Shown: positions 1 through 13,733, counted from the first letter of the stretch. The stretch is 35,201 bases of DNA from Betaproteobacteria bacterium (GCA_009924455.1 RFRO01000006.1:1-35201); one strand, 5' to 3'. Notes: generated from the letters alone by a model not told the origin. A program made the numbers and translations.

Positions 1-169
1 CGTTGTTGCAAAACGGCGTGCCGCAATCCATACAGCGCGCGCCTTGCACCTTGGCCTGCTCGGGGCTCAGCGCAATCACGAACTCTGCGTAATTTTTGAT
101 CCGCTCGGGCACAGGCTTGTAGCCTTCTTCGATGCGCTCGAAGTCTTTGAAACCGGTGATTTTTCCCAT
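1..169 (-). CDS. gltD: Glutamate synthase small subunit, N-terminal part (truncated by window edge)
   Basis: Reverse-strand translation [56 protein letters not shown]; Cys cluster CMDCGTPFC typical of GltD; directly downstream of gltB. Confidence 0.93.
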   Translation of the reverse strand, partial: MGKITGFKDFERIEEGYKPVPERIKNYAEFVIALSPEQAKVQGARCMDCGTPFCNN

Positions 170-204
170 GGTCTGTTCCTTGGATGTTGCGGGGCTGCTG
201 CGGC

Positions 205-4605
<4,401 letters not shown>

Positions 4606-4672
4606 GCGGTACTCCTGAAAACTCGACAAGGGCATAGAGGATACCCTAATCCCCCCACTTCAGGCAGACAAT

Positions 4673-4708
4673 TAATCGGGGTCAGATGACGATAAATTTT
4701 TAATCGTC
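4673..4708. repeat. Left end of RAYT element: TAATCGGGGTCAGAT followed by GACGAT/ATCGTC hairpin
   Basis: TAATCGGGGTCAGAT at 4673-4687; GACGAT 4688-4693 pairs with ATCGTC 4703-4708 (9-nt A/T loop). Confidence 0.6.
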
Positions 4709-4715
4709 CACGCGG

Positions 4716-5417
4716 CTATTTAATTGGGGACGGATTCATGGATGGTCTCCCGGCCTTGCCCGGCTGCGTACGGCGTGGGGTTTTCGTCTCCAGGGTCGCC
4801 AAAAAGCTGGCATCACCCAGCGCCCAGCCGCTCAAAGTCGCCTCAGTCAATGCGCGTTGCTGGGGCTCCGCAATACCCGCGCGCACCATCTCGCCGTATG
4901 CGGCTTCCCGGGCAAACGGGGTGTTACCGAGCTCCCAATACACAGCGGGCGGCGTCAACAGGCGCTGGTGCTGCAGGCCGGTGTAGTGGGCGTGGCTGGA
5001 CCAGGGGTAATCCTGCGGCGCCTCCACCATGCCCGCGCGCACCGGGTTCAAGTCGATGTAGGCCATGCAGGTCAAAAGGTAGCGCTCGGTCTGTATCAGG
5101 GACGAGCGGTAGCGCCCCTCCCACAAGGTCCCGGTTCTGCCGTGCGCCTGGTTGTACGCACGTACATAGCTGCGCCCGACTGCCTGCATCATCAAAGGCA
5201 TCGCCCCATCCCGACGGGGCGTGAGCAGCACATGCATGTGATTGCCCATGAGCACATAGGCGTGGATATCAACCCCCTGCGCCACGCTGTGTTCTTCCAG
5301 CAGACCGAGCATGCGGCGCATATCCGGTTCGCCGGAAAAAATCATCTGGCGGTTGTTACCCCGCAAAATCACGTGGTGCGGGTAGTCGGTAAGCGTCAGA
5401 CGGGGAAGGCGGGCCAT
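4716..5417 (-). CDS. REP-associated tyrosine transposase / IS200-like Y1 transposase (RAYT)
   Basis: MARLPRLTLTDYPHHVILRGNNRQMIF... with HUH motif region GNHMHVLLTP, and YRSSLIQTERYLLTCMAYIDLNPVRAGMV...YPWSSHAHY typical of Transposase_17/RAYT. Confidence 0.92.
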   Translation of the reverse strand: MARLPRLTLTDYPHHVILRGNNRQMIFSGEPDMRRMLGLLEEHSVAQGVDIHAYVLMGNHMHVLLTPRRDGAMPLMMQAVGRSYVRAYNQAHGRTGTLWEGRYRSSLIQTERYLLTCMAYIDLNPVRAGMVEAPQDYPWSSHAHYTGLQHQRLLTPPAVYWELGNTPFAREAAYGEMVRAGIAEPQQRALTEATLSGWALGDASFLATLETKTPRRTQPGKAGRPSMNPSPIK

Positions 5418-5425
5418 CCCGCAAG

Positions 5426-5452
5426 AATAATCGGAATCTGACCCCGATTATT
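5426..5452. repeat. Right end of RAYT element: perfect 9-bp hairpin AATAATCGG-(AATCTGACC)-CCGATTATT
   Basis: AATAATCGG (5426-5434) and CCGATTATT (5444-5452) are exact reverse complements with a 9-nt loop; contains the inverted copy of the left-end motif. Confidence 0.7.
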
Positions 5453-5930
5453 TAGGCGCTTTGGTGACGCGGACCTTGTTGCCGGTGGTGATGATGATGA
5501 CGGCGTCGCCGGGTTCGAAGTTCTGGGCACCCTTGGCCTGGACAATGGCGCGGCGCTCACCGCCTTTGAGCTGGACCAGAATTTCGATCGCATCCTCTTT
5601 GGTGACCAGCCGTTCGGCGGCGTTGCCCGCGGCGGCACCGGCAACTGCGCCGAGCACACCGAGAACCTGGCTTTCGCGCTGCACGCCGCTGCCCGCCGAA
5701 CCACCAATGGCGCCCACCACACCGCCCACCACAGCACCGACACCGCTTTGGCTGCCGTCCACCGTGACCTTGCGAACGCTGAGCACCACGCCGTCTTGGA
5801 CTTGCGACATGGTTTGGGTGTTGTCCCGCGAAATCATGTCAGGGTCGCTGGTGGAGCAGCCACCCAGAACAAGCACCAGGCCGGCAGCCGCTGCTGTCAA
5901 CCCAATCGGTGAAAAAAGACGATGGCGCAT
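5448..5930 (-). CDS. 17 kDa surface antigen / SlyB-like glycine-zipper outer-membrane lipoprotein
   Basis: MRHRLFSPIGLTAAAAGLVLVLGGCSTSD: lipobox LGGC, then glycine-zipper region VGAVVGGVVGAIGGSAGSGVQRESQVLGVLGAVAGAAAGNAAE. Confidence 0.85.
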   Translation of the reverse strand: MRHRLFSPIGLTAAAAGLVLVLGGCSTSDPDMISRDNTQTMSQVQDGVVLSVRKVTVDGSQSGVGAVVGGVVGAIGGSAGSGVQRESQVLGVLGAVAGAAAGNAAERLVTKEDAIEILVQLKGGERRAIVQAKGAQNFEPGDAVIIITTGNKVRVTKAPK

Positions 5931-5994
5931 AAAAAAAGCCTCCTGAAAATCAATAGCCAAAACCGATACCTCGCCACTGTGTTCCCAGCGGACG

Positions 5995-6732
5995 TCAAGC
6001 ATTGTGCATGGGCATCGCAAACCGCGTGTGAAGCAGCGCTTCGAGCCCAAAAACCTGGAGCAATTCCACCAAGCGCGCGGCCGCACTGGCGCTCGGGCGC
6101 CCGGTATGGCGGAGCGGGTGACGCCACAATTCCGCGAGCGCGTTGCGCTTGAGGTTCAGGGCCTTGTTCTGGCGCAGGCAGGCGGCAAGCTCCGCCTGGC
6201 AACACGGTACCAAGACCATGGCGCGGGCCTGTTTGGCCAGGCCAAAAGCGATGGCGTCATCGGTGGCGGTGTCACAGGCATGCAAGGCAGTGACCAGGTC
6301 AATCTGTGGCGGCATCACGGCGCTGTGGGCGGAAGCTGCCACGCTGGTGTTGATAAAGCGCATGCGATCAAAGCCCAGCCGCAGCGCCAGCGCCTGCGAA
6401 GCTGCCACCAACTCAGTGCGCGATTCGACTCCGTAAATGTGCCCCTGCCCCAGCGCCCGCAGGTAGAGGTCGTAGACGATGAACCCCAGGTAGGACTTAC
6501 CCGCCCCGTGATCCGCCAGCGTCGGGCCATGTGGAGAGGCAGGCAGCTCGCGCAATATCTTCTCAATGAACCCAAACAGGTGATTGACCTGCTTGAGCTT
6601 GCGCCGGGAGTCCTGGTTCAGCTTGCCCTCCCGGGTCAGGATATGCAATTCCTGCAACAAGGCAATGGACTGCCCGGGGCGCAAAAGTTCCTGCAAAGCG
6701 GCATCGGCTTTATCAGCGGCGCGGGTTTTCAT
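5995..6732 (-). CDS. SAM-dependent class I methyltransferase
   Basis: Motif I-like LADHGAGKSYLGFIVYDLYL, followed by VTALHACDTATDDAIAFGL and VPCCQAEL. Start chosen at MKTRAADKADA (6732), overlapping the upstream gene by 4 bp. Confidence 0.8.
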   Translation of the reverse strand: MKTRAADKADAALQELLRPGQSIALLQELHILTREGKLNQDSRRKLKQVNHLFGFIEKILRELPASPHGPTLADHGAGKSYLGFIVYDLYLRALGQGHIYGVESRTELVAASQALALRLGFDRMRFINTSVAASAHSAVMPPQIDLVTALHACDTATDDAIAFGLAKQARAMVLVPCCQAELAACLRQNKALNLKRNALAELWRHPLRHTGRPSASAAARLVELLQVFGLEALLHTRFAMPMHNA

Positions 6733-7292
6733 GGCAGCGGACCGCACTCCAAAGCCTGCCAACCCGACAGCCCAAGCGTCCGCAGGGTGGCGATATTGCG
6801 GTCGTAAATATCCTGCGCGTCGGGGTACGCCGCCACGGCACGCGAAACCGAGTCTTCCCGCAGTAGATGCAACATGGGGAACGGCGCGCGGTTGGTGAAA
6901 TTTGCCATGTCATTCGGAGCCGCATCGGCAAAAACGTAGCCGGGGTGGAAACTGGCAATCTGGAAAACTCCATCCAGACCCGACTTGCGCAGGACGCGCT
7001 GCGCCCGTGGGAGCATCGCGTTGAAATCCAAAAATTCTGCGTACAGCAAGGGGGCAATCAGCAATGTGGTGTCGCGCTGCTGCGGGTCGGCAGCATCCAG
7101 CTCAAGCAACTGATCCCGCAAGAGCGCCAGAAATTCCGCTTCGTCGACACCATCGTAAACGGCATAGTGGACCTGCTCCTTGGCGTACACACTTTTGGCG
7201 AATGGGCACAAATTGAGGCCAATCACGGCATGCTCCAGCCAGCGCCGTGTGTGGGCTAGGACATTCGCTTGATCCAGGCGTCGCGCGCTCAT
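6729..7292 (-). CDS. DUF1415 family protein
   Basis: HTRRWLEHAVIGLNLCPFAKSVYAKEQVHY...FNAMLPRAQRVL...FQIASFHPGYVFADAAPNDMANFTNRAPFPMLHLLREDSV resembles the DUF1415 family. Confidence 0.85.
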   Translation of the reverse strand: MSARRLDQANVLAHTRRWLEHAVIGLNLCPFAKSVYAKEQVHYAVYDGVDEAEFLALLRDQLLELDAADPQQRDTTLLIAPLLYAEFLDFNAMLPRAQRVLRKSGLDGVFQIASFHPGYVFADAAPNDMANFTNRAPFPMLHLLREDSVSRAVAAYPDAQDIYDRNIATLRTLGLSGWQALECGPLP

Positions 7293-8461
7293 ACCAACAG
7301 ACGCCTGCCGGTCAGGCGCTCATGCTCGCGCAGCGCGAAGCGGTCGGTCATGCCGGCCACGTAGTCGGCGACACGGCGCTGCACACCAGCATCGGTGCTG
7401 CGGTCTAGCGCCACGCCAGGCGCAGCCATTTGTTCAGGGGCATCGACGTACAGGGCAAACAGCTCACTGACAACAACGCGGGCGGCGTCCATTTTTTCCA
7501 CGACGTTGGGATGCCGGTACAGAGCCCGCAACAAAAAGGCTTTCAATACCCGCGCCTCCTCCACCATGGCCGCAGAAAAAACCACCAGCGGGGCCGCAGC
7601 ACGAACACCGGCCACATCATGCACGTGGTGTGCCGCGATACCGGCGCGCGTTGCCGCAATCACGTCATAAACCTGCGCACTGAGCATGCGCCGGATGGCC
7701 TCGTACAGCCAGCGCTTGCGGTTCTCCACTGCGCCCAACTGCGGCTGTTCGTGCAGTGCCTCGTCACAAAAACGGGCAAAAAGAGGAACCTCCTGCACCT
7801 GCTCCAGGGTGATCAGTCCGGAGCGCACGCCGTCATCGATATCGTGGGCGTTGTAGGCAATCTCATCGGCCAGGTTGCACAACTGGGCCTCCAGACTAGG
7901 CTGTTGGCGCAGCAAAAAGCGTGCGCCCACGCCACCCTGCGCATCCTGATAGAGCGGCTCCTGCGCTTCCAGCGCGCGGGCATTGGCAGCCGAGCAGTGC
8001 TTCAAAATGCCCTCGCGGGTCTCAAAGCACAGGTTCAAGCCGTCGTACTGTGGGTAGCGCTGCTCCAGCCGGTCGACTACGCGCAGGCTTTGCAAATTGT
8101 GCTCAAAGCCACCCCAGTCGCGCATGCAATCGTGCAGCGCATCTTGTCCTGCATGGCCGAACGGTGTGTGGCCCAAATCATGGGCCAACGCGATTGCCTC
8201 GACCAGGTCTTCGTTCAAGCCCAGCGTGCGTGCCATCGACCGGCCCAATTGCGCGACCTCCAGCGAATGCGTCATCCGGGTGCGGAACAAATCACCCTCG
8301 TGGTTCAAAAATACCTGGGTCTTGTACACCAACCGGCGAAAGGCACTGGAATGCACGATGCGGTCGCGGTCGCGTTGGAATTCGGTGCGGGTGGGGGCTG
8401 CGCTCTGCGGGTGACGTCGGCCGCGGCTCAGAGCCGGGTCGCAGGCGTAGGGTGCGAGCAT
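7289..8461 (-). CDS. dgt: Deoxyguanosinetriphosphate triphosphohydrolase-like protein (HD domain)
   Basis: RDRDRIVHSSAFRRLVYKTQVFLNHEGDLFRTRMTHSLEVAQLGRSMAR...AIALAHDLGHTPFGHAGQDAL: HD-domain dGTPase signature. Confidence 0.93.
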   Translation of the reverse strand: MLAPYACDPALSRGRRHPQSAAPTRTEFQRDRDRIVHSSAFRRLVYKTQVFLNHEGDLFRTRMTHSLEVAQLGRSMARTLGLNEDLVEAIALAHDLGHTPFGHAGQDALHDCMRDWGGFEHNLQSLRVVDRLEQRYPQYDGLNLCFETREGILKHCSAANARALEAQEPLYQDAQGGVGARFLLRQQPSLEAQLCNLADEIAYNAHDIDDGVRSGLITLEQVQEVPLFARFCDEALHEQPQLGAVENRKRWLYEAIRRMLSAQVYDVIAATRAGIAAHHVHDVAGVRAAAPLVVFSAAMVEEARVLKAFLLRALYRHPNVVEKMDAARVVVSELFALYVDAPEQMAAPGVALDRSTDAGVQRRVADYVAGMTDRFALREHERLTGRRLLV

Positions 8462-9579
8462 CAGGCGGCGCAGCAGGAATCGATGACGCTGCGCACCAGC
8501 GCCTCGGGCGCTTCGCGCATCACGGCGCGGCCGGGCCCGTCGATCAGCACAAACGTGATCGCGCCGGCCTGCGCTTTTTTATCCAAGCGCATCAAGGCCA
8601 GATAGCGTCCGGCGTTATCGATGGGGTCCAACACAGGACCTTTCACCGGCAGGCCTGCAGCCGCGACCAGCAGCACCAGCCGCTCGGCAAAAGCTGCATC
8701 CACCATACCCAAAGCAGCGGACAAACGCGCCGCCATCACCATCCCGCACCCGACGGCCTCACCGTGTAACCACGCGCCGTAACCCATTCCGGCTTCGATG
8801 GCGTGGCCAAAGGTGTGGCCAAAATTCAAAATGGCACGCAGGCCCGCCTCGCGCTCGTCCTGCGCCACCACCCAGGCTTTGATTTCACAGCTGCGCCGCA
8901 CCGCATGCACCAGCGCCTGCGGTGCGCGGGCCAGCAAATCAGGAAGATTCGCTTCAATCCAGTCAAGAAAGACGGTATCCGCAATCGGGCCGTATTTGAT
9001 GATTTCGGCCAGGCCTGCGCTGAGTTCGCGCGGAGGCAGGGTTTGCAAAGTGTCGAGGTCGCAGACCACCCGGTGCGGCTGGTAGAAAGCACCGACCATG
9101 TTTTTGCCCAGCGGATGGTTGATACCGGTCTTGCCGCCGACCGATGAATCCACCTGGGCCAGCAAGGTGGTGGGAATCTGCACAAAAGGCACGCCACGCA
9201 TGAAGCTGGCCGCGGCAAAGCCCGTCATATCGCCCACCACCCCGCCCCCCAGTGCAAACAACACGGTTTTGCGATCGCAACCGTGGGTGAGCAAGGCGTC
9301 AAAAATAAGCTGCAGCGTTTCCCAGGTTTTGTGGGCTTCACCGTCGGGCAAGGCAAGAATATGGACCTGCGGGTAATGGGTGCCAAGGGCGGCGCGGACC
9401 TGTTCGGCGTACAAGGGCGCGACGGTCGTGTTAGTGACGATGAGCGCCTGGCTGGCGCGCGGGAGATCGGCATAGGTGGCGGCTTGGCCGATCAATCCTG
9501 TGCCTATCGCAATCGCATAGCTACGCGCGCCCAAGTCAATCAGAACGTTGGATGTGGAATGGGAATCGAGCTGAGGCAT
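8461..9579 (-). CDS. aroB: 3-dehydroquinate synthase
   Basis: [21 protein letters not shown]...[69 protein letters not shown] metal-binding region. Confidence 0.97.
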   Translation of the reverse strand: MPQLDSHSTSNVLIDLGARSYAIAIGTGLIGQAATYADLPRASQALIVTNTTVAPLYAEQVRAALGTHYPQVHILALPDGEAHKTWETLQLIFDALLTHGCDRKTVLFALGGGVVGDMTGFAAASFMRGVPFVQIPTTLLAQVDSSVGGKTGINHPLGKNMVGAFYQPHRVVCDLDTLQTLPPRELSAGLAEIIKYGPIADTVFLDWIEANLPDLLARAPQALVHAVRRSCEIKAWVVAQDEREAGLRAILNFGHTFGHAIEAGMGYGAWLHGEAVGCGMVMAARLSAALGMVDAAFAERLVLLVAAAGLPVKGPVLDPIDNAGRYLALMRLDKKAQAGAITFVLIDGPGRAVMREAPEALVRSVIDSCCAA

Positions 9580-9627
9580 AACGGTGAAGTTTAGGTCCAA
9601 GCGAGCGACTGTGGGCAGGGATTTGCC

Positions 9628-10218
9628 TTAAGCACCCCTGGGCTTTTCCGAGATGTCATATGCGTCAATCACCCCATCATGCGCCAACTGCGCCATCACG
9701 GTTTGCACCAGATTCCCCACCGAAGGCCGGCCGGTCTCCACCGTGCAATGCGCAACCTCCCGGTAGAGCGGATCGCGCACAGCGAACAATTCCCGCAGAC
9801 GCTGCAAAGGATCGGCAACTTGGAGCAGCGGGCGCTTGGCGTCATGGCGGACGCGGCGCATCAACTCCTCGGGCTGCGACTTCAGGTACACCACGTAACC
9901 GCGTTGGTGCAAACACTGGCGGTTCTCAGCACGCAAAACCGCACCGCCGCCAGTGGCCAGAATGCGCGGTCCGTCCAGCGTCAGGTTCTCCATCACCTGC
10001 GCCTCGATGTCACGAAAAGCCGCTTCGCCTTCGCGTTCGAAAAACGCGCGGATGGTGCAACCCAGGCGCATTTCAATCGCCTGGTCCGAATCAATAAAAG
10101 GAATTCGCAAACGCCGCCCCAGCTGGCGACCCACCGTAGACTTGCCCGAGCCGGGCAGGCCCACCAGAAAAATCATGGGGCGGCGCTGGCTGTCTGTCGG
10201 GCTGGGAGATGAGGGCAT
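9628..10218 (-). CDS. aroK: Shikimate kinase
   Basis: IFLVGLPGSGKSTVGRQLGRRLRIPFIDSDQAIE; GEAAFRDIEAQVM; LATGGGAVLR. Located between pilQ and aroB. ORF track starts at 10236; start at MPSSPSPTD preferred. Confidence 0.95.
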   Translation of the reverse strand: MPSSPSPTDSQRRPMIFLVGLPGSGKSTVGRQLGRRLRIPFIDSDQAIEMRLGCTIRAFFEREGEAAFRDIEAQVMENLTLDGPRILATGGGAVLRAENRQCLHQRGYVVYLKSQPEELMRRVRHDAKRPLLQVADPLQRLRELFAVRDPLYREVAHCTVETGRPSVGNLVQTVMAQLAHDGVIDAYDISEKPRGA

Positions 10219-10279
10219 TGGACGATTTTCGCGCATAACCCCCTGGGAACTTTTTTGCTGTGGGCCGAACCCTGAGGCT

Positions 10280-12502
10280 TCATGGTGTGGTCACGTTCCG
10301 GTCCATGACAATTTTGGGCGTGACAAATACCAGCAACTCTCTTTTACTGATGCTCTTGGCCTTGTTTTTGAATAAGTTCCCAATGATCGGAAGATCGCCA
10401 AAAAATGGCACTTTGTTCTCGGAATTGTTCTCCTCCAATTCATAGATGCCGCCAATCACCACCGTGCCGCCGTTTTCTACCAAGGCCTGGGTTTTGACAT
10501 GTTTGGTGTTGATCGCGTAGCCGCTGGTGGTCAGTATCCCCAACGAATCTTTGGTGACATCCAAGGTCAGGATCAGGGTCCCGTCGGGTGTGATTTGCGG
10601 CGTGACTTCGAGCTTGAGGTTGGCATTTTGGAACGTCGTGGTGGTTCCATTGCTCGACGTCGATGTGTAAGGTACCTGGGTTCCCTGTGAAACAACCGCC
10701 GCCTGCTGATCCATGGTGAGCACCCGCGGACTCGACACGACCTTACCGGTCGAATTGCTTTCGATGGCCTGCAGTTCGAGACCAATCAGTTGGCTGGAGG
10801 CTGAGCTGAAAAGGGTGAACGCAATGGAGGGCACGGCTGCGGCGGACGAGGACGCGGGGAGATTCAAAAATGTATCCGTGGCCGAGATGGTATTTTTCGT
10901 GAGCCCGGATGCCGCAATCGAGTTGTTCAGATTGGTCCCAAAAGTGGATTTCATCTCGCCACCGATCAAGGACCCGCCGCCGGCGTCAATCCCACCCAGC
11001 TTGACGCCCAACGACTTACCGAAGTCCTCGCTGGCCACCACGAGACGGGCTTCGATCAAGACCTGCCGCAGGGGTATGTCAATTTTCGAGATGAACTGTT
11101 GCACGCGTTCCAGGCTCGCTTCGGTGTCTGTGGCAAAAACCTGATTGGTACGTGGTTCGGCAAATACCGAACCCCTGGTGCTCAACAAGCGATCGCCGGA
11201 AGGCGCCGCCGACGTGACGGACGCCGAACCGCTTGCTGCACCCTGCGCTTTCGCAGTGGCGCTTCCTGCGGCTGATGTGGCGGCAGAGGCGGCTGCCGCC
11301 TTCGATGCAGCGTCCTCCATGAGCTTGCCGGCAACATCCACTGCTTTGGCGTAATTGATTTGAAACGACTTGGTAACCAGGGGCTCCATGCTTTGCGCCA
11401 CGGCCTGGGACTCGTAATCCAGCTTTTCGCGCGTCGCAATTTCTTCTTTCGGGGCAACCCATATGACATTGCCCTTTTTTCGCATCGCCAAGCCTTTGGA
11501 CTGCATGATGATGTCCAGTGCCTGGTCCCAGGGTACGTTCTCCAGCCGCAGGGTGACCGAGCCGGTCACCGTATCGGAAGTCACGATGTTGAACTTGGTG
11601 AAATCCGCAATCACCTGCAACACAGCGCGCAATTCAATACTCTGAAAATTCAAGGAAAGCTTCTGACCCGTATACCCAGCGGGCGTTCCTGCTTTCGCTG
11701 CTCCCGCCACCTTCTCATCGACCGGCTTGACCTCGACGGTGAGCACGTTTCCGATCTGGAGGGAATTGAACTCCCATTTCCCATTCGGCTCAATGACGAC
11801 GCGTACACGGTCTCCCGCTTGTGTGCTGGTGATGGTCTGCACCGGCGTGGCGAAATCGCCGACGTCCATCCGCCTTCGCAAGGCAGGGGGCAAACGGGTC
11901 TTGTCCATTTCAATGACGACACCTGTGCCCTGTCGCCGGATGTCCGCCACCGTTTGATCCGATGGCAATCTCAGCTGCACCATACCGGCGCCCTCCGGGC
12001 TGCGTTTGAAATCAATATCTTGCAGCAAAGGTAGCGCGGGCACTGCCGTTGCAGCAGGTGCTGGCGGGGTAGCTGCCTGCTGCACAGGTGCTTCCTGCGG
12101 CACTTCCGCCAGCAGCCGAATCAGGATGCTGTTGCCTTCCAAAGTGCTTATATAGCCTGCGCTTTGCTTCAGGTTCAGCAGAATGCGGGCTCTTTCGCCG
12201 GCAACAAACATCTGCGCGGACTCCAGCTTTCCCGCATTGAACGTCCATTTATCTTGCGACGATCGGTTATCCACCCCGGGCAACTCCAAGGTGATCCGCG
12301 GCGGCGACTGCAAGGTAAAGCCACGCGGAGTCTGCGTGACCTCACCGGCGAAGTCCAGCCGCACGACCTCCAATCCATCCTGAACGTACGCGCGCATGCC
12401 AACCAACGCATTCTGCGAACATGCCAGTCCACAGCACATCATAAGGAACACGAATCGCCCCAGCGCCCTCCGTAGGTATGTGACGCCTGTCGATGGTTTC
12501 AT
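10280..12502 (-). CDS. pilQ: Type IV pilus secretin PilQ
   Basis: AMIN-like N-terminal domains, secretin N-domain (KLSLNFQSIELRAVLQVIADFTKFNIV), secretin core (RQVLIEARLVVASEDFGKSLGV...VSSPRVLTMDQQAAVVSQGTQVPY...FFGDLPIIGNLFKNKAKSISKRELLVFVTPKIV). Start chosen at MKPSTGVTYLRR. Confidence 0.96.
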   Translation of the reverse strand: MKPSTGVTYLRRALGRFVFLMMCCGLACSQNALVGMRAYVQDGLEVVRLDFAGEVTQTPRGFTLQSPPRITLELPGVDNRSSQDKWTFNAGKLESAQMFVAGERARILLNLKQSAGYISTLEGNSILIRLLAEVPQEAPVQQAATPPAPAATAVPALPLLQDIDFKRSPEGAGMVQLRLPSDQTVADIRRQGTGVVIEMDKTRLPPALRRRMDVGDFATPVQTITSTQAGDRVRVVIEPNGKWEFNSLQIGNVLTVEVKPVDEKVAGAAKAGTPAGYTGQKLSLNFQSIELRAVLQVIADFTKFNIVTSDTVTGSVTLRLENVPWDQALDIIMQSKGLAMRKKGNVIWVAPKEEIATREKLDYESQAVAQSMEPLVTKSFQINYAKAVDVAGKLMEDAASKAAAASAATSAAGSATAKAQGAASGSASVTSAAPSGDRLLSTRGSVFAEPRTNQVFATDTEASLERVQQFISKIDIPLRQVLIEARLVVASEDFGKSLGVKLGGIDAGGGSLIGGEMKSTFGTNLNNSIAASGLTKNTISATDTFLNLPASSSAAAVPSIAFTLFSSASSQLIGLELQAIESNSTGKVVSSPRVLTMDQQAAVVSQGTQVPYTSTSSNGTTTTFQNANLKLEVTPQITPDGTLILTLDVTKDSLGILTTSGYAINTKHVKTQALVENGGTVVIGGIYELEENNSENKVPFFGDLPIIGNLFKNKAKSISKRELLVFVTPKIVMDRNVTTP

Positions 12503-13065
12503 TTGGATCCCTGGTTTACCGATAAAACTGTGGCCTTGGGTTTCCACTGGCCTGACTCGTCCTGCAAGAGCTCGCGAAGCCGTAACTCTTTGGCGGTGAT
12601 CTCAAGGACCTTGCCGTGGTGCGGCCCCAGGTAATCACCGAGGTGCACCAGATGCAGTTGCCGATTTGCCCAAACCAGGGCGACTGGAACGCCGTCTTGG
12701 GACATCGTCCCCTTGAATTGCAAGGCATCCGTGGAAACCTTCTCCAATTCGCTTCGTTCCCCGGCGAGCTCGAAGTCGTACTCCGAAGCATGCCTCGCCG
12801 GGCTCGCGGCGCCCCTGGGCTCAGGCTGTTCGCCGACCAACCCCTTCCTGAAAAAGGGATCGCTCCGGTCAGTCAGCAGGTATGCCTCCGCTTCAAAGAC
12901 CTGGGGGGCACCCATCGCGTTGAGCGAAGCACTGTGCAGCTTGCGCTGATCGGCCAACCAGACATTCAGTTCATCAGCGGTGGAAAAGCCGCAGCCTGCC
13001 ACTAGTGTGGACATGCCTAGCAGCAAGGCCACAGCCAGCGGGCGCTTGGCTTTCGGATGCGTCAT
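12499..13065 (-). CDS. pilP: Type IV pilus assembly lipoprotein PilP
   Basis: Lipobox LVAGC; VGDYLGPHHGKVLEITAKELRLRELLQDESGQW resembles the PilP C-terminal domain; 4-bp overlap with pilQ and pilO. Confidence 0.9.
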   Translation of the reverse strand: MTHPKAKRPLAVALLLGMSTLVAGCGFSTADELNVWLADQRKLHSASLNAMGAPQVFEAEAYLLTDRSDPFFRKGLVGEQPEPRGAASPARHASEYDFELAGERSELEKVSTDALQFKGTMSQDGVPVALVWANRQLHLVHLGDYLGPHHGKVLEITAKELRLRELLQDESGQWKPKATVLSVNQGSK

Positions 13066-13733
13066 TTGTTCTCACCTTTCGCAGCGCCTGGGTTGGATGG
13101 ATCGGGTTTTTCCAAGTGGCGGTAGATGCGCAAGGTGCCCTCCACGGTCAGTGCACCATCCGGTCTGCTGGTCAGGGCAAGGTCCTGCAAATGAACGACA
13201 CGCGGGTTGTGGGCGATATCCGCCGCAAACGCAGCCATATTGTGAAAAGTACCCGTCAGCTTGAAGTTGATCGGAATTTCCACGTAGTGCGTCTTCTGAA
13301 CCATCGGTGCCGGTCGCAGCAACGCAAACTGCAGGTTGCGAATCTGCCCCAAACGATTCATCTCGGTCAGCAATTCGTTCATCCCGGTTTGATCCGGTAA
13401 CTGCTGCTCGAGTTCCTGCACGTACCCTTGCAACCGGTCGCGCTGTTGTTTCAACCCGTTCAGGCTGGCGGTCTTTGCCAGCTTCTTGCTGAAGGAATCC
13501 CGCAGTTCCGACTCTTTGGTATTCAGGTTGGTGAGCTGCTCGTACGAATCACCAAGCCAGGCATACCACGACAGGCCGAACACCAGCAAGGTGGCAGTTA
13601 ACAAAAGGGTGTACCGAGGGACTGTGGGCCAGTGCGCGGGGTCGCTGAAATCGAGGTCTGCGAACTGCTCCCGCACGTCATCGCCCCACGCGCCGATGCG
13701 CTCTGACAGGGTGAGGCTGCTGTCCATGATCAC
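13062..13733 (-). CDS. pilO: Type IV pilus inner-membrane protein PilO
   Basis: FADLDFSDPAHWPTVPRYTLLLTATLLVFGLSWYAWLGDSYEQL...LEQQLPDQTGMNELLTEMNRLGQIRNLQF. Start is GTG at 13733 or ATG at 13727. Confidence 0.92.
   Translation of the reverse strand: MIMDSSLTLSERIGAWGDDVREQFADLDFSDPAHWPTVPRYTLLLTATLLVFGLSWYAWLGDSYEQLTNLNTKESELRDSFSKKLAKTASLNGLKQQRDRLQGYVQELEQQLPDQTGMNELLTEMNRLGQIRNLQFALLRPAPMVQKTHYVEIPINFKLTGTFHNMAAFAADIAHNPRVVHLQDLALTSRPDGALTVEGTLRIYRHLEKPDPSNPGAAKGENK

Larger units (their letters stand above)
4673..5450. mobile_element. RAYT/IS200-like element: transposase gene bracketed by inverted copies of TAATCGGGGTCAGAT
   Basis: TAATCGGGGTCAGAT at 4673-4687 and its exact reverse complement ATCTGACCCCGATTA at 5436-5450 flank a Y1 transposase ORF. 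Boundaries are inferred from these repeats. Confidence 0.7.

Noticed and set aside
7430-8605. 391-aa plus-strand ORF antisense to dgt and aroB
   Set aside because: Spans two well-supported minus-strand genes and shows no domain-like sequence; a GC-skewed shadow ORF.
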